In this document: positions 26,067 to 36,844 of the stretch, one piece after another
Numbering within the stretch: the first letter of the stretch is position 1
Layout of the letters: every line of letters starts with the position of its first letter
DNA from: Streptomyces nojiriensis
GTDB taxonomy: Bacteria; Actinomycetota; Actinomycetes; Streptomycetales; Streptomycetaceae
DNA length: 64,000 nucleotides
Direction: 5' to 3'
Assembly (NCBI RefSeq): GCF_017639205.1
Contig: NZ_CP071139.1
Location: forward strand, 1,426,001 to 1,490,000
Notes under the pieces: model-generated
The model's input: only the letters and a program-made list of their open reading frames with translations
Database searches by the model: none
Told to the model about the DNA's origin: nothing
Position numbers and translations under genes: made by a program

Positions 26067-27727
26067 ATGAGTCCCGTTCTCGCTGGTGTGCTCCAGCTAC
26101 TCGCACTGATGGCCGCGCTCGCGCTGGCCTACCGCCCCCTGGGCGATTACATGGCCCGGGTCTACTCCTCCGAGAAGCACTACAAGCCGGAGAAGTGGAT
26201 CTACAAGGCCATCGGCGCCAACCCGTCGGCCGAAATGCGCTGGCCCGCCTACCTGCGCGCAGTCCTCGCCTTCTCCACGGTCAGCGTCCTCTTCCTCTAC
26301 GGCCTCCAGCGCGCCCAGGGCATCCTGCCCGGCTCGCTCGGCTTCGCCGCGATCGACCCCGACCAGGCGTTCAACACCGCGGCCTCGTTCGTCGCGAACA
26401 CCAACTGGCAGTCGTACTACGGCGAGCAGGCCATGGGCCACGTCGTACAGACCGGCGGCCTGGCGGTCCAGAACTTCGTCTCGGCAGCGGTCGGCATGGC
26501 CGTCGCGGTGGCGCTCGTACGGGGCTTCGCGCGCTCCCGCACCGGAGAGCTCGGCAACTTCTGGTCCGACCTGGTGCGCGGCACCCTCCGCATCCTGCTG
26601 CCGATCTCGGTGATCGGCGCGATCGTCCTGGTCGCCTGCGGCGCGATCCAGAACTTCGCCGGCATCCACGAGGTCGGTCAGTTCATGGGCGGCAGCCAGC
26701 AGTGGAACGGCGGCGCGGTGGCCTCGCAGGAGGTCATCAAGGAGCTGGGCACCAACGGTGGCGGCTACTTCAACGCCAACTCGGCCCACCCCTTCGAGAA
26801 CCCCACCCCGTTCTCCAACCTCTTCGAGATCTTCCTCATCCTCGTCATCCCGTTCGCGATGACCCGCACCTTCGGCCGCATGGTCGGCAACCTGCGCCAG
26901 GGCTACGCGATCCTCGCCACCATGGGCGTCATCTGGGTCGGCTTCACCGCGCTGATGATGTGGACCGAGTTCGCCCACCACGGTCCGGCGCTACAGGCCG
27001 CGGGCGGGGCGATGGAGGGCAAGGAGACCCGCTTCGGCGTCGGTGCCTCCGCGATCTTCTCCGTCGCCACCACGCTCACGTCGACCGGTGCGGTCAACTC
27101 CTTCCACTCCTCCTACACCGGTCTGGGCGGCGGCATCCAGCTGCTGGGCATGCAGCTCGGCGAAATCGCGCCCGGCGGTACCGGCTCCGGCCTCTACGGC
27201 ATGCTGATCATGGCGATCATCGCGGTCTTCATCGCCGGCCTGATGGTCGGCCGCACCCCCGAGTACCTGGGCAAGAAGATCAGCACCCGCGAGATCAAGC
27301 TCGCCGCCTGCTACATCCTCATCACCCCCGCCCTGGTCCTCTGCTTCACCGCCGCGGCCATGGCCCTGCCCACGCCGGGCGACTCGATGGCGAACCCGGG
27401 GGCGCACGGCTTCTCCGAGGTCCTGTACGCCTACACCTCGGGCGCCAACAACAACGGCTCCGCCTTCGCCGGCCTGAACGCCGACACCCAGTGGTTCAAC
27501 AGCACCATCGGCATCGCCATGCTGCTCGGCCGCTTCCTGCCCATGGTCTTCGTCCTCGCGCTGGCCGGCTCGCTGGCCGAGCAGAACCCCGTCCCCGAGA
27601 CCGCGGGCACCCTCCGTACCGACAAGCCGCTCTACACGGGCCTGCTCGTCGGCACGATCCTCATCATCACCGGTCTGACCTACTTCCCGGCCCTGGCGCT
27701 GGGTCCGCTCGCCGAAGGGCTCGCATC

Positions 27728-27731
<4 letters not shown>
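26067..27731 (+). CDS. kdpA: KdpA, potassium-binding channel-like subunit
   Basis: This is a 554-residue membrane protein with ten or so helices. All four selectivity-filter segments of KdpA are visible: TNWQSYYGE near residue 112, [11 protein letters not shown] near 229, TSTGAVNS near 339, and [10 protein letters not shown] near 458. KdpA selects potassium and passes it to KdpB for pumping. Start ATG 26067 lies six bases after the second kdpF. Its last four bases overlap the start of kdpB (ATGA). Length is normal. Confidence 0.97.
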
Positions 27732-29833
<2,102 letters not shown>

Positions 29834-29836
29834 GCC

Positions 29837-30514
29837 ATGAACAACTCCGTAGGAAACACCGCTCGTCTGCTGTGGGCCGGTCTGCGCGCGCTGCTGGTTC
29901 TGACGATCGTCTGCGGCGTCCTGTACCCGCTGGCCGTCACCGGCATCGCACAGGTCGCCTTCAACGACAAGGCCAACGGCTCCGAGATCAAGGACAAGAG
30001 CGGCCAGGTCGTCGGCTCCTCCCTCATCGGACAGACCTACAACCTGCCCAAGGCCAACCCCGACGACCCGGAGGAAGCCGCCAAGCCGGACCTCAAGTGG
30101 TTCCAGCCGCGCCCCTCCAACGGCCTCGGCTCCAACAGCGTCAACACGCAGTACGCGCTGATCCTCTCCGGCGCCACCAACAAGGCCGCCGACAACCCGG
30201 ACCTGGTCAAGCTGGTCGAGGAAGCCAAGGCCGCGGTCATCGCGGACAACACGACGGCCTCGTACACGGTCAAGCCGCAGGACGTCCCGGCCGACGCCGT
30301 CACCTCCTCCGGCTCCGGCCTCGACCCGAACATCTCCCCCGCCTACGCGAAGATCCAGGTCCACCGCGTCGCCGAGCAGAACAAGCTCGACGTCAAGCAG
30401 GTCGAGAAGCTGGTGGAGCAGAACACCGAAGGCCGCACCCTCGGCTTCATGGGCGAACCGCGCGTCAACGTCCTCGAACTCAACACCGCGCTCAAGGCCC
30501 TGACCAAGAGCTGA
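29837..30514 (+). CDS. kdpC: KdpC, assembly subunit of potassium ATPase
   Basis: This 225-residue protein has one N-terminal helix (RALLVLTIVCGVLYPLAVTG) and an external domain with the KdpC landmarks GSSLIGQ, WFQPRPSNG and SGSGLDPNISPAYA. KdpC holds KdpA and KdpB together and raises ATP affinity. It is three bases after kdpB. A strong hairpin follows before kdpE. Confidence 0.96.
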   Translation: MNNSVGNTARLLWAGLRALLVLTIVCGVLYPLAVTGIAQVAFNDKANGSEIKDKSGQVVGSSLIGQTYNLPKANPDDPEEAAKPDLKWFQPRPSNGLGSNSVNTQYALILSGATNKAADNPDLVKLVEEAKAAVIADNTTASYTVKPQDVPADAVTSSGSGLDPNISPAYAKIQVHRVAEQNKLDVKQVEKLVEQNTEGRTLGFMGEPRVNVLELNTALKALTKS

Positions 30515-30535
30515 TGTCCGTCATCGCACGGACCG

Positions 30536-30576
30536 GGAGCCGGCAGGGCGCGGAATGCTCGCGCCCCGCCGGCTCC
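30536..30576 (+). terminator. hairpin between kdpC and kdpE
   Basis: GGAGCCGGC (30536-30544) pairs with GCCGGCTCC (30568-30576), and an inner GGGCGCG/CGCGCCC stem continues it. It separates the transport genes from the regulator genes and may attenuate transcription or stabilise the upstream mRNA. Confidence 0.6.
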
Positions 30577-30612
30577 TTCCCGTGCCCGCAACGAAGGAAA
30601 GGCTGCACACCG

Positions 30613-31302
30613 ATGACCCGGGTGCTGGTGGTGGAGGACGACCCTCAGCTCGTCCGCGCACTGAAGATCAATCTCCAGGCGCGCAAGTTCGAGGTCGAGG
30701 AGGCCTCCGACGGCGGCTCGGCCCTGCAACTCGCAGCCGCCCGCAAGCCGGACGTCATAGTGCTGGACCTCGGCCTGCCCGACATGGACGGCATCGACGT
30801 CATCAAGAGGGTCCGCGACTGGAGCCGGGTCCCCATCCTGGTCCTCTCCGCGCGTCACACCTCGGAGGACAAGATCCGAGCGCTGGATGCCGGCGCGGAC
30901 GACTACGTGACGAAACCGTTCAGCATGGACGAGCTCCTGGCCCGGCTGCGGGCGGCCGCCCGCAGGCAGGAACCGACTGCCGACTCCCAGGCCGACAAGG
31001 TCACCCTGGTCACGACCGACGAGTTCACCGTCGACCTCGTCGCGAAGAAGGTCCACCGGGGCGGACGCACGGTACGGCTGACCCCGACCGAGTGGCACCT
31101 GCTGGAAATCCTCATCACCCACCCGGGCCGGCTGATCACCCAAAGCCGGCTGCTGCTGGAGGTCTGGGGGCCGACCTACGGGGAGAACACCAACTACCTG
31201 CGCGTCTACATGGCCCAGCTACGGCGCAAACTGGAAGCGGACCCCTCCCACCCCCGGTACCTGATCACCGAACCAGGCATGGGTTACCGCTTCGAACCCT
31301 GA
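30613..31302 (+). CDS. kdpE: KdpE response regulator
   Basis: This is a 229-residue OmpR-type regulator. The receiver has the acidic pair (VVEDD), the phosphorylated aspartate in VLDLGLPDMDG and the lysine in VTKPFSMDEL. The C-terminal winged helix (LTPTEWHLLEILITHPGRL, then YLRVYMAQLRRKLE) binds DNA. It activates kdpFABC when phosphorylated by KdpD. GAAGGAAAGG precedes ATG 30613. A close paralogue without a kinase lies at 36845-37531. Confidence 0.95.
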   Translation: MTRVLVVEDDPQLVRALKINLQARKFEVEEASDGGSALQLAAARKPDVIVLDLGLPDMDGIDVIKRVRDWSRVPILVLSARHTSEDKIRALDAGADDYVTKPFSMDELLARLRAAARRQEPTADSQADKVTLVTTDEFTVDLVAKKVHRGGRTVRLTPTEWHLLEILITHPGRLITQSRLLLEVWGPTYGENTNYLRVYMAQLRRKLEADPSHPRYLITEPGMGYRFEP

Positions 31303-31339
31303 TCACCCGCCCGATCGTCAACAGAAGAAGAGTCTGAAC

Positions 31340-33886
31340 ATGGGACGCGGCAAGCTCCGCATCTACCTCGGTGCGGCACCGGGCGTCGGCAAGACGTACG
31401 CGATGCTGTCCGAGGCGCACCGCCGGGTCGAGCGGGGCACCGACTGCGTCGTCGGCTTCGTCGAGCACCACAGCCGTCCGCGCACCGAGGTGATGCTGCA
31501 CGGCCTCGAACTCATCGAGCGACGCGAGCTGGACTACCGCGGCTCCACGTTCACCGAGATGGACGTGGACGCGATCCTCGCGCGGCGCCCCGCCGTCGCG
31601 CTGGTGGACGAGCTCGCGCACACCAACGTCCCCGGCTCGCGCAACGCCAAGCGCTGGCAGGACGTCGAGGAGCTCCTCCAGGCCGGCATCGACGTCGTCT
31701 CCACCGTGAACATCCAGCATCTCGAATCACTGGGTGACGTGGTCGAGACGATCACCGGCGTCCGCCAGCGGGAGACGGTCCCCGACGAGGTCGCGCGCCG
31801 CGCCGACCAGATCGAGCTCGTCGACATGTCCCCGCAGGCCCTGCGCCGCCGCATGGCGCACGGCAACGTCTACAAGCCCGACAAGGTCGACGCGGCCCTG
31901 TCGAACTACTTCCGGCCCGGGAACCTGACCGCGCTGCGCGAGCTGGCCCTGCTGTGGGTCGCCGACCGGGTGGACGAGTACCTCCAGGAATACCGCGGCG
32001 AGCACAACATCCGGTCCACCTGGCAGGCGCGCGAGCGGATCGTCGTCGGGCTGACCGGCGGACCGGAGGGACGTACGCTCATCCGCCGCGCGGCCCGGCT
32101 CGCCGAGAAGGGCGCGGGCGGCGAAGTCCTCGCCGTCTACATCGCCGCCAGCGACGGGCTCACCTCCGCCTCGCCCAAGGAGCTCGCGGTCCAGCGGACC
32201 CTGGTCGAGGACCTCGGCGGCACCTTCCACCACGTCATAGGCGACGACATCCCCGACGCCCTGCTGGAGTTCGCCCGCGGGTGCAACGCCACGCAGATCG
32301 TGCTGGGCGTCAGCCGCCGGCGCTCCTGGCAGTCCGTCTTCAGCCCCGGCGTCAGCGCCACCGTCGCCCGCGAGTCCGGACCCGACCTCGACGTCCACAT
32401 CGTCACCCACGACGAGGCCGCCAAGGGCCGCCGCAGCCTGCCCGTCGCCCGCGGCGCGCGCCTCGGCAGACCCCGCATCATCTGGGGCTGGCTCACCGGC
32501 CTCGCCGGCCCCGCCCTGCTCACCGTGCTGCTGAGCCAGCTCGTGCCCGAGCTCGGTCTCGCCAACGACATGCTGCTCTTCCTCACCTTCACGGTGGCGG
32601 CGGCACTCCTCGGCGGGCTGCTCCCCGCGCTCGCCTCGGCGGCGTTCGGGTCCCTGCTCCTGAACTACTACTTCACCCCGCCGGTCCACAAGCTCACCAT
32701 CTCCGACCCCAAGAACATCGTCGCCATCGCGATCTTCGTCGGCGTGGCCGTGTCGGTGGCCTCCGTGGTCGACCTGGCCGCCCGGCGCACCCACCAAGCC
32801 GCCCGGCTGCGCGCCGAGTCCGAGATCCTCTCCTTCCTCGCCGGCAGTGTCCTGCGCGGCGAGAACTCCCTCGACGCGCTCCTCGAGCGGCTTCGCGAGA
32901 CCTTCGCCATGCAGTCGGTCGTGCTCCTGGAGCGCACGAGCGAAGTCGATCCCTGGACGACGGCGGCATCCGTCGGCACCGGCACGGTCGTCCGCCCCGA
33001 GGACGCGGACGTGGACCTGCCCATCGGCGACACCATGGCCCTCGCCCTGACCGGCCGGGTCCTGCCCGCCGAGGACCGGCGCGTGCTCGGCGCCTTCGCC
33101 GCCCAGGCAGCCGTCGTACTCGACCGCCAGCGGCTCGTCGACGAGGCAGAGAAGTCCCGTGAACTCGCCGAGGCCAATCGCATCCGTACGGCGCTGCTCG
33201 CCGCGGTCAGCCACGACCTGCGGACCCCGCTCGCCGGCATCAAGGCCTCCGTCACCTCGCTGCGCTCCGACGACGTCGAGTGGTCCGAGGCGGACAAGGC
33301 CGACCTCCTCGAGGGCATCGAGGACGGCGCCGACCGCCTCGCCGCACTGATCGGGAACCTCCTGGACATGTCCCGCCTCAACACCGGCACCGTCGTCCCC
33401 CTGATCCGGGTGACCGACCTCGACGAGGTCGTCCCGATGGCCCTGGGTGGCGTACCGGAGGACAGCGTGGACCTCGACATCCCCGAGACCCTGCCCATGG
33501 TCGCCGTCGACCGCGGTCTGCTGGAGCGGGCCGTGGCCAACATCGTCGAGAACGCCGTCAAGTACAGCCCCGCCGGCCAGCCCGTCCACGTCTCCGCCAG
33601 CGCCTTGGCCAGCCGCGTCGAGCTGCGCGTCGTCGACCGCGGGCCCGGGGTCCCGGACGAAGCCAAGAACCGCATCTTCGAACCCTTCCAGCGCCACGGC
33701 GACGCTCCACGCGGGGCCGGCGTCGGCCTCGGCCTCGCCGTCGCCCGCGGCTTCACCGAGGCCATCGGAGGCACCCTCACCGCCGAGGACACCCCCGGCG
33801 GCGGCCTCACCATGGTCATCACCCTCCCCATAGCGGGGGACGGCCCTGCGGTATCGCCGGAGCTCCCGGCGTCCGCGGTCACCTGA
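31340..33886 (+). CDS. kdpD: KdpD sensor histidine kinase
   Basis: This is an 848-residue protein. The N-terminal KdpD domain has Walker A GAAPGVGKTYAM and the Walker B-type VDELAHTN. A USP-like domain follows (residues ~235-360), then four close membrane helices (DUF4118, ~390-490), a GAF-like region, a HisKA domain with SHDLRTPLAG, and an HATPase with GVGLGLAVARGF. It senses potassium limitation and turgor or ionic state and phosphorylates KdpE. In several bacteria the USP-like part binds c-di-AMP. It is 37 bases after kdpE and followed by a terminator. Confidence 0.95.
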   Translation: MGRGKLRIYLGAAPGVGKTYAMLSEAHRRVERGTDCVVGFVEHHSRPRTEVMLHGLELIERRELDYRGSTFTEMDVDAILARRPAVALVDELAHTNVPGSRNAKRWQDVEELLQAGIDVVSTVNIQHLESLGDVVETITGVRQRETVPDEVARRADQIELVDMSPQALRRRMAHGNVYKPDKVDAALSNYFRPGNLTALRELALLWVADRVDEYLQEYRGEHNIRSTWQARERIVVGLTGGPEGRTLIRRAARLAEKGAGGEVLAVYIAASDGLTSASPKELAVQRTLVEDLGGTFHHVIGDDIPDALLEFARGCNATQIVLGVSRRRSWQSVFSPGVSATVARESGPDLDVHIVTHDEAAKGRRSLPVARGARLGRPRIIWGWLTGLAGPALLTVLLSQLVPELGLANDMLLFLTFTVAAALLGGLLPALASAAFGSLLLNYYFTPPVHKLTISDPKNIVAIAIFVGVAVSVASVVDLAARRTHQAARLRAESEILSFLAGSVLRGENSLDALLERLRETFAMQSVVLLERTSEVDPWTTAASVGTGTVVRPEDADVDLPIGDTMALALTGRVLPAEDRRVLGAFAAQAAVVLDRQRLVDEAEKSRELAEANRIRTALLAAVSHDLRTPLAGIKASVTSLRSDDVEWSEADKADLLEGIEDGADRLAALIGNLLDMSRLNTGTVVPLIRVTDLDEVVPMALGGVPEDSVDLDIPETLPMVAVDRGLLERAVANIVENAVKYSPAGQPVHVSASALASRVELRVVDRGPGVPDEAKNRIFEPFQRHGDAPRGAGVGLGLAVARGFTEAIGGTLTAEDTPGGGLTMVITLPIAGDGPAVSPELPASAVT

Positions 33887-33952
33887 CGCCGAAGCGACCG
33901 GCGCGGCCACGCCGCAGCGCTCCCTGAGTGCGGGATGACGACAGGAACACGC

Positions 33953-33998
33953 GAGCCGTCCGGCCCCGGTGTCCCCACACCGGCGAGCCGGACGGCTC
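33953..33998 (+). terminator. terminator after kdpD
   Basis: GAGCCGTCCGGC (33953-33964) pairs exactly with GCCGGACGGCTC (33987-33998). An inner CCGGTGT/ACACCGG stem closes on CCCC. It is 66 bases after the kdpD stop and closes the operon. Confidence 0.8.
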
Positions 33999-34430
33999 AT
34001 GTGTTGTGCGACGGGTGACCGACACGCGGTCGCACAGGCCCGTACCCCCACGGTGGGACCTTGTGCCGCTCCGGACGGTGTTCAGGTCACCGCCCATCAG
34101 CCGCGTGCCGCCGGTCCGTCGTCCGGCTCCGTCGCCCCACCAGTCTGTGCCTGGCGGACGGTCCTGGCAGCACCCCTTGACGGGTTCCTTCCGCACAGAA
34201 GTCGATCTTTGACGCGGTCCTGATGGGCGGGCATCAGAAGGCCGTCAAGGAGCCGGTCGGCGCTTGCCTCCGCGTCCCCGATGCGATGGGATTGCGCCAT
34301 GAACAGCGGTCCGCGCTACGCCGATCGGCCACCGAATCAGGTGGAGCCGACGGCGCCTGCTGTCCGCCCGGCCCTCTGACCTCGGCCGCGCGTCTTCCGC
34401 GTACCTGCCACCAGTCCCCTGACGGCCGCT
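33999..34430. other. no gene seen between kdpD terminator and SDR relic
   Basis: About 430 bases without a supportable gene. Short open frames on both strands lack ribosome sites and family features. TTTGACGC at 34208-34215 resembles the potassium-gene motif but has no gene beside it. Confidence 0.45.
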
Positions 34431-34856
34431 GATCAAGGCTTCGCACGCTTCCTCACCGCCGACTCGCCGAGCGCGGCGCCACCGTCCTCCTCCACGGCCG
34501 CACGCCCGAGGAGGCCCAGGCCGCCGCCGGGCTCGTTGCCACCGCCGGTGTGGACGACGCCCGTCTCCGGCCGCCCGCCGCCGACTTCGTGCGTCACCGC
34601 CGTCTCCGTCAACCCCGGCGTGTGCGAGACCGGTCTCCTGCCGATGTACGGCCACGAGGGCGCCCCCGCCGCCGAGGGTGCCCAGCACGTCGCACGGCTC
34701 TGCGACCCGGGCACGGAGATCGTCAACCGCGCCTACTACGACCGCTCCGAGCGCGTCGCCCCGGCCCCCGCCGCCACCGAGGACCGCACCGTCAAGCGCC
34801 TCAACAAGCTCGCAGGCCTCCTCGTCGGCAACACCGCCCGAAGGGGATCCGCGGAC
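34431..34856 (+). pseudogene. short-chain dehydrogenase relic, catalytic centre deleted
   Basis: Three pieces of one SDR protein follow each other in different frames. The first (DQGFARFLTA, from 34431) is the nucleotide-loop helix. The second (LAERGATVLLHGRTPEEAQA, from about 34463) continues it in another frame to PAADF. The third (VTAVSVNPGVCETGLLPMYG, from about 34590) is the C-terminal part, ending KRLNKLAGLL. Between the second and third pieces about 110 residues are missing, including the catalytic Ser and Y-x3-K. One frameshift and one internal deletion explain this. The enzyme cannot be functional. Confidence 0.75.
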
Positions 34857-34931
34857 GTGTCCAAGCACGCCCGCAAGAAGAGGGCCCGCCGCAAGAAGGG
34901 CTCCAGCCACGGCAGCAAACCCTGCTGCTGA
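34857..34931 (+). CDS. 24-residue basic protein, bL37-like ribosomal protein
   Basis: GTG 34857 with AAGGGGA nine bases upstream opens a 24-residue protein (SKHARKKRARRKKGSSHGSK, then PCC). Size, the K/R-rich first half and the H-G motif near the end match the actinobacterial large-subunit protein bL37. The C-terminal PCC differs from the common N-H-G-K-R-P-N ending, so this may be a paralogue. It lies in the same frame as the preceding SDR relic, which reads into it. It could be a survivor between decayed genes. Confidence 0.5.
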   Translation: MSKHARKKRARRKKGSSHGSKPCC

Positions 34932-35128
34932 TCACCAACCCACCCCGTGGGGCGGCCCTCCGACAGGTTCGCCCCACTTCCATGCCGCAGCAGGGAAGGC
35001 CCGTGATCAACCTGCCGTCCCACCGACTGCCGGCCCGCGATGAGCCGGATCCACCGCACCTGGGACGGCCCCGCGGCAACCGGAAGAGCAGCCACGGGAT
35101 GACCCGGTGGCCACTGTCCGAAGCGCGA

Positions 35129-35437
35129 CTACAGCGGCCGGTCGGATCCTCCGTCCCCGTGCCCCTCGGCCGGCGCCCTCAGCAGCCGATCCAGCTCGTT
35201 CCCCGCCTCGTCGTACCCGGCATCGGAGATCCGTTGCAGCTCCCGCAGGTCGCCGGTCGCCACTGCGCGCCGAGTGAGCAGGAGTCCTGCGTGCACGCAT
35301 CCCTCATCCAACAGCTCGCCGAGCTCCACGAAGTCGCCGACTGCGTCGGCCAGGTCGGCCAGCCGGTCCAGAGCGGTCTCGCTCCCCTCATCGGCCAGCT
35401 CGCGCAGGGTCTCCCGATCGATGTTCATGTTCGTCAT
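35129..35437 (-). CDS. small acidic helical protein divergent from MerR regulator
   Basis: This 102-residue protein from ATG 35437 (MTNMNIDRETLRELADEGSE) is acidic and almost wholly helical, with several heptad-like stretches (LADLADAVGDFVELGELLDE, RELQRISDAGYDEAGNELDR). Its shape resembles actinobacterial proteins of small divergent pairs, but I do not know a function. It is divergent from a MerR-type regulator, and a promoter of the long-spacer MerR type points toward it. Confidence 0.65.
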   Translation of the reverse strand: MTNMNIDRETLRELADEGSETALDRLADLADAVGDFVELGELLDEGCVHAGLLLTRRAVATGDLRELQRISDAGYDEAGNELDRLLRAPAEGHGDGGSDRPL

Positions 35438-35443
35438 GACGCC

Positions 35444-35475
35444 ATGCTGCAACCCTGCCCCTGGGGAAAGGTCAA
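35444..35475 (-). promoter_or_regulatory. MerR-type promoter for the 102-residue protein gene
   Basis: Read on the minus strand, TTGACC (35475-35470) and CAGCAT (35449-35444) are separated by 20 bases, longer than normal and typical of MerR-regulated promoters. The spacer carries a dyad centred at 35462 (CCCC-T-GGGG with flanking CC/GG). The regulator gene starts 17 bases beyond. Confidence 0.55.
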
Positions 35476-35491
35476 GTGGGACGATGACCAG

Positions 35492-36223
35492 GTGATCACC
35501 ATCGGGCAGCTGGCCAAGTACGTCGGAGTGTCGACCAAGACCATCCGCGTCTATCACGACAAGGGCCTGCTCCCCGAACCCGACCGCGACGCGTCCGGCT
35601 ACCGCCGGTACGGCGCGAACGACGCCATCGAACTGATCAAGATCCGGACGCTCGCCGAAGCCGGCGTCCCGCTGGCCCGTATCCGGGACCTGAGATCAGC
35701 GACCCACGAGGGCTTCCAGCAGGCGCTGCGCGAGATCGACGACGACGTCACCGCCCGCATCCATGGTCTGCGGGCCACGCAAGAGCGCCTGCGCCGGCTC
35801 GCCGCCGGACAGTTGGCACCGCTGCCCGCCGAGGTCGGCGCCCATCTGGAGCACCTGGCCCGCTGGGGATTCACGCCTCGATGGGTGGATCTGCAACGCG
35901 ATCTGTGGATCCTCGTGTTCGCCACCCAACCGGACCGCGCGATCGCCCTGTTCCACGACCAGGCCGAGACCACGGCCGACCCGGTACTACGGCAGCTCTA
36001 CCTCGACTACGACCACGCGTACGACCTCGAAGCCGACGACCCCCGGATCGACGACCTCGCCCGCCGGATCGCCGCGGCGACACGGGAACGCTACGGCCCC
36101 GACGCCCTACCCGGGCTGGACGCGGCCTCCGAGATCCCCGCCCTCATCCAGGGCACGGTCAACGCCGCGTCCCCGGCTTGGCAGCGGCTCGACGCGCTCA
36201 TCCGCGCGCAACTGGGCGTATGA
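35492..36223 (+). CDS. MerR family transcriptional regulator
   Basis: This 243-residue regulator has a MerR N-terminal HTH (VITIGQLAKYVGVSTKTIRV, then YHDKGLLPEP, SGYRRY) and a coiled dimer helix to about residue 110. A C-terminal ~130-residue domain (from about LPAEVGAHLEHLARWGF) is helical and rich in acids, and would bind an effector. I chose GTG 35492 since it places the HTH at the very N-terminus, though no good ribosome site precedes it, so it may be leaderless. It probably acts on the divergent 35129-35437 gene. Confidence 0.85.
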   Translation: MITIGQLAKYVGVSTKTIRVYHDKGLLPEPDRDASGYRRYGANDAIELIKIRTLAEAGVPLARIRDLRSATHEGFQQALREIDDDVTARIHGLRATQERLRRLAAGQLAPLPAEVGAHLEHLARWGFTPRWVDLQRDLWILVFATQPDRAIALFHDQAETTADPVLRQLYLDYDHAYDLEADDPRIDDLARRIAAATRERYGPDALPGLDAASEIPALIQGTVNAASPAWQRLDALIRAQLGV

Positions 36224-36831
36224 CCGGCGCGCGCCGCGGGCTGCGGGGCACATGTGGGCGGAGCCCTCTTACCGGAACTCGGCCGGTCGGAGCCCGGGTG
36301 GTCAGTGCCCTGCGGCCCTCGCGGACGGCGAGGTCGAAGTGGCTCTGGTTGATGGCGGTGACATGGTCCAGCGCCTTCGTCCACTCCCCGAAGCGGGCGT
36401 TGGGGGTGTCCGATGCCCAGCCGATACAGAAGACCGTCGCCTCCTGCTGCTTACCTTCGGCCACCGGCTGTCGGAAGGTCCGGTCGTCGCGCTGGTGGAC
36501 GGCATACGCCTCGACCGTCTTCTCGGCGGCTTCCCGCTCCCGCGCGAAGGTGATGTCGTCCAGTTCGCCGCGGTACTCGCCGGTGAACCGCTTGTCCTCG
36601 TGGTTGCTTCGGTAGGTGGCCCACGTGTCGGCGGGCTTGCGGGCCTCCGGGAGCCGGTACTCGGATCAGCAGCCCGGTAGCGAGCAGCACGCACACGGCA
36701 CGGGCGACGGCGTGGTGAGTGGGCCGAGGCTGCCGTCGTGGCGGTTCCTCTCCACCCGGGCCGTACGCAGGCCCTGCGTGCACGCCGGCATCCGGCTCAA
36801 CCGTGCGCCTCACCAGGTACGTTGACGGCAT
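36198..36831 (-). pseudogene. frameshifted membrane-anchored protein gene
   Basis: On the minus strand one frame from 36831 gives a hydrophobic anchor (HAVARAVCVLLATGLLIRV). At about 36662 the coding signal moves to the next frame, which begins right after a stop with EYRLPEARKPADTWATYRSN and runs through KRFTGEYRGELDD, ATVFCIGWASDTPNARFGEW to a stop at 36198-36200. The second frame has no usable start of its own. A single indel between anchor and soluble domain explains both. The soluble part looks well conserved in composition. Family unknown. Confidence 0.6.
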
Positions 36832-36844
36832 CCACAGGCCTCGG

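Noticed and set aside
31727..34051. 774-codon open frame antisense to kdpD
   Set aside because: Shadow of kdpD; Gly/Asp/Glu/Arg-rich with no family features.
34223..34432. 69-codon frame before the SDR relic
   Set aside because: No ribosome site, no family-like segment, and an equally long frame on the opposite strand.
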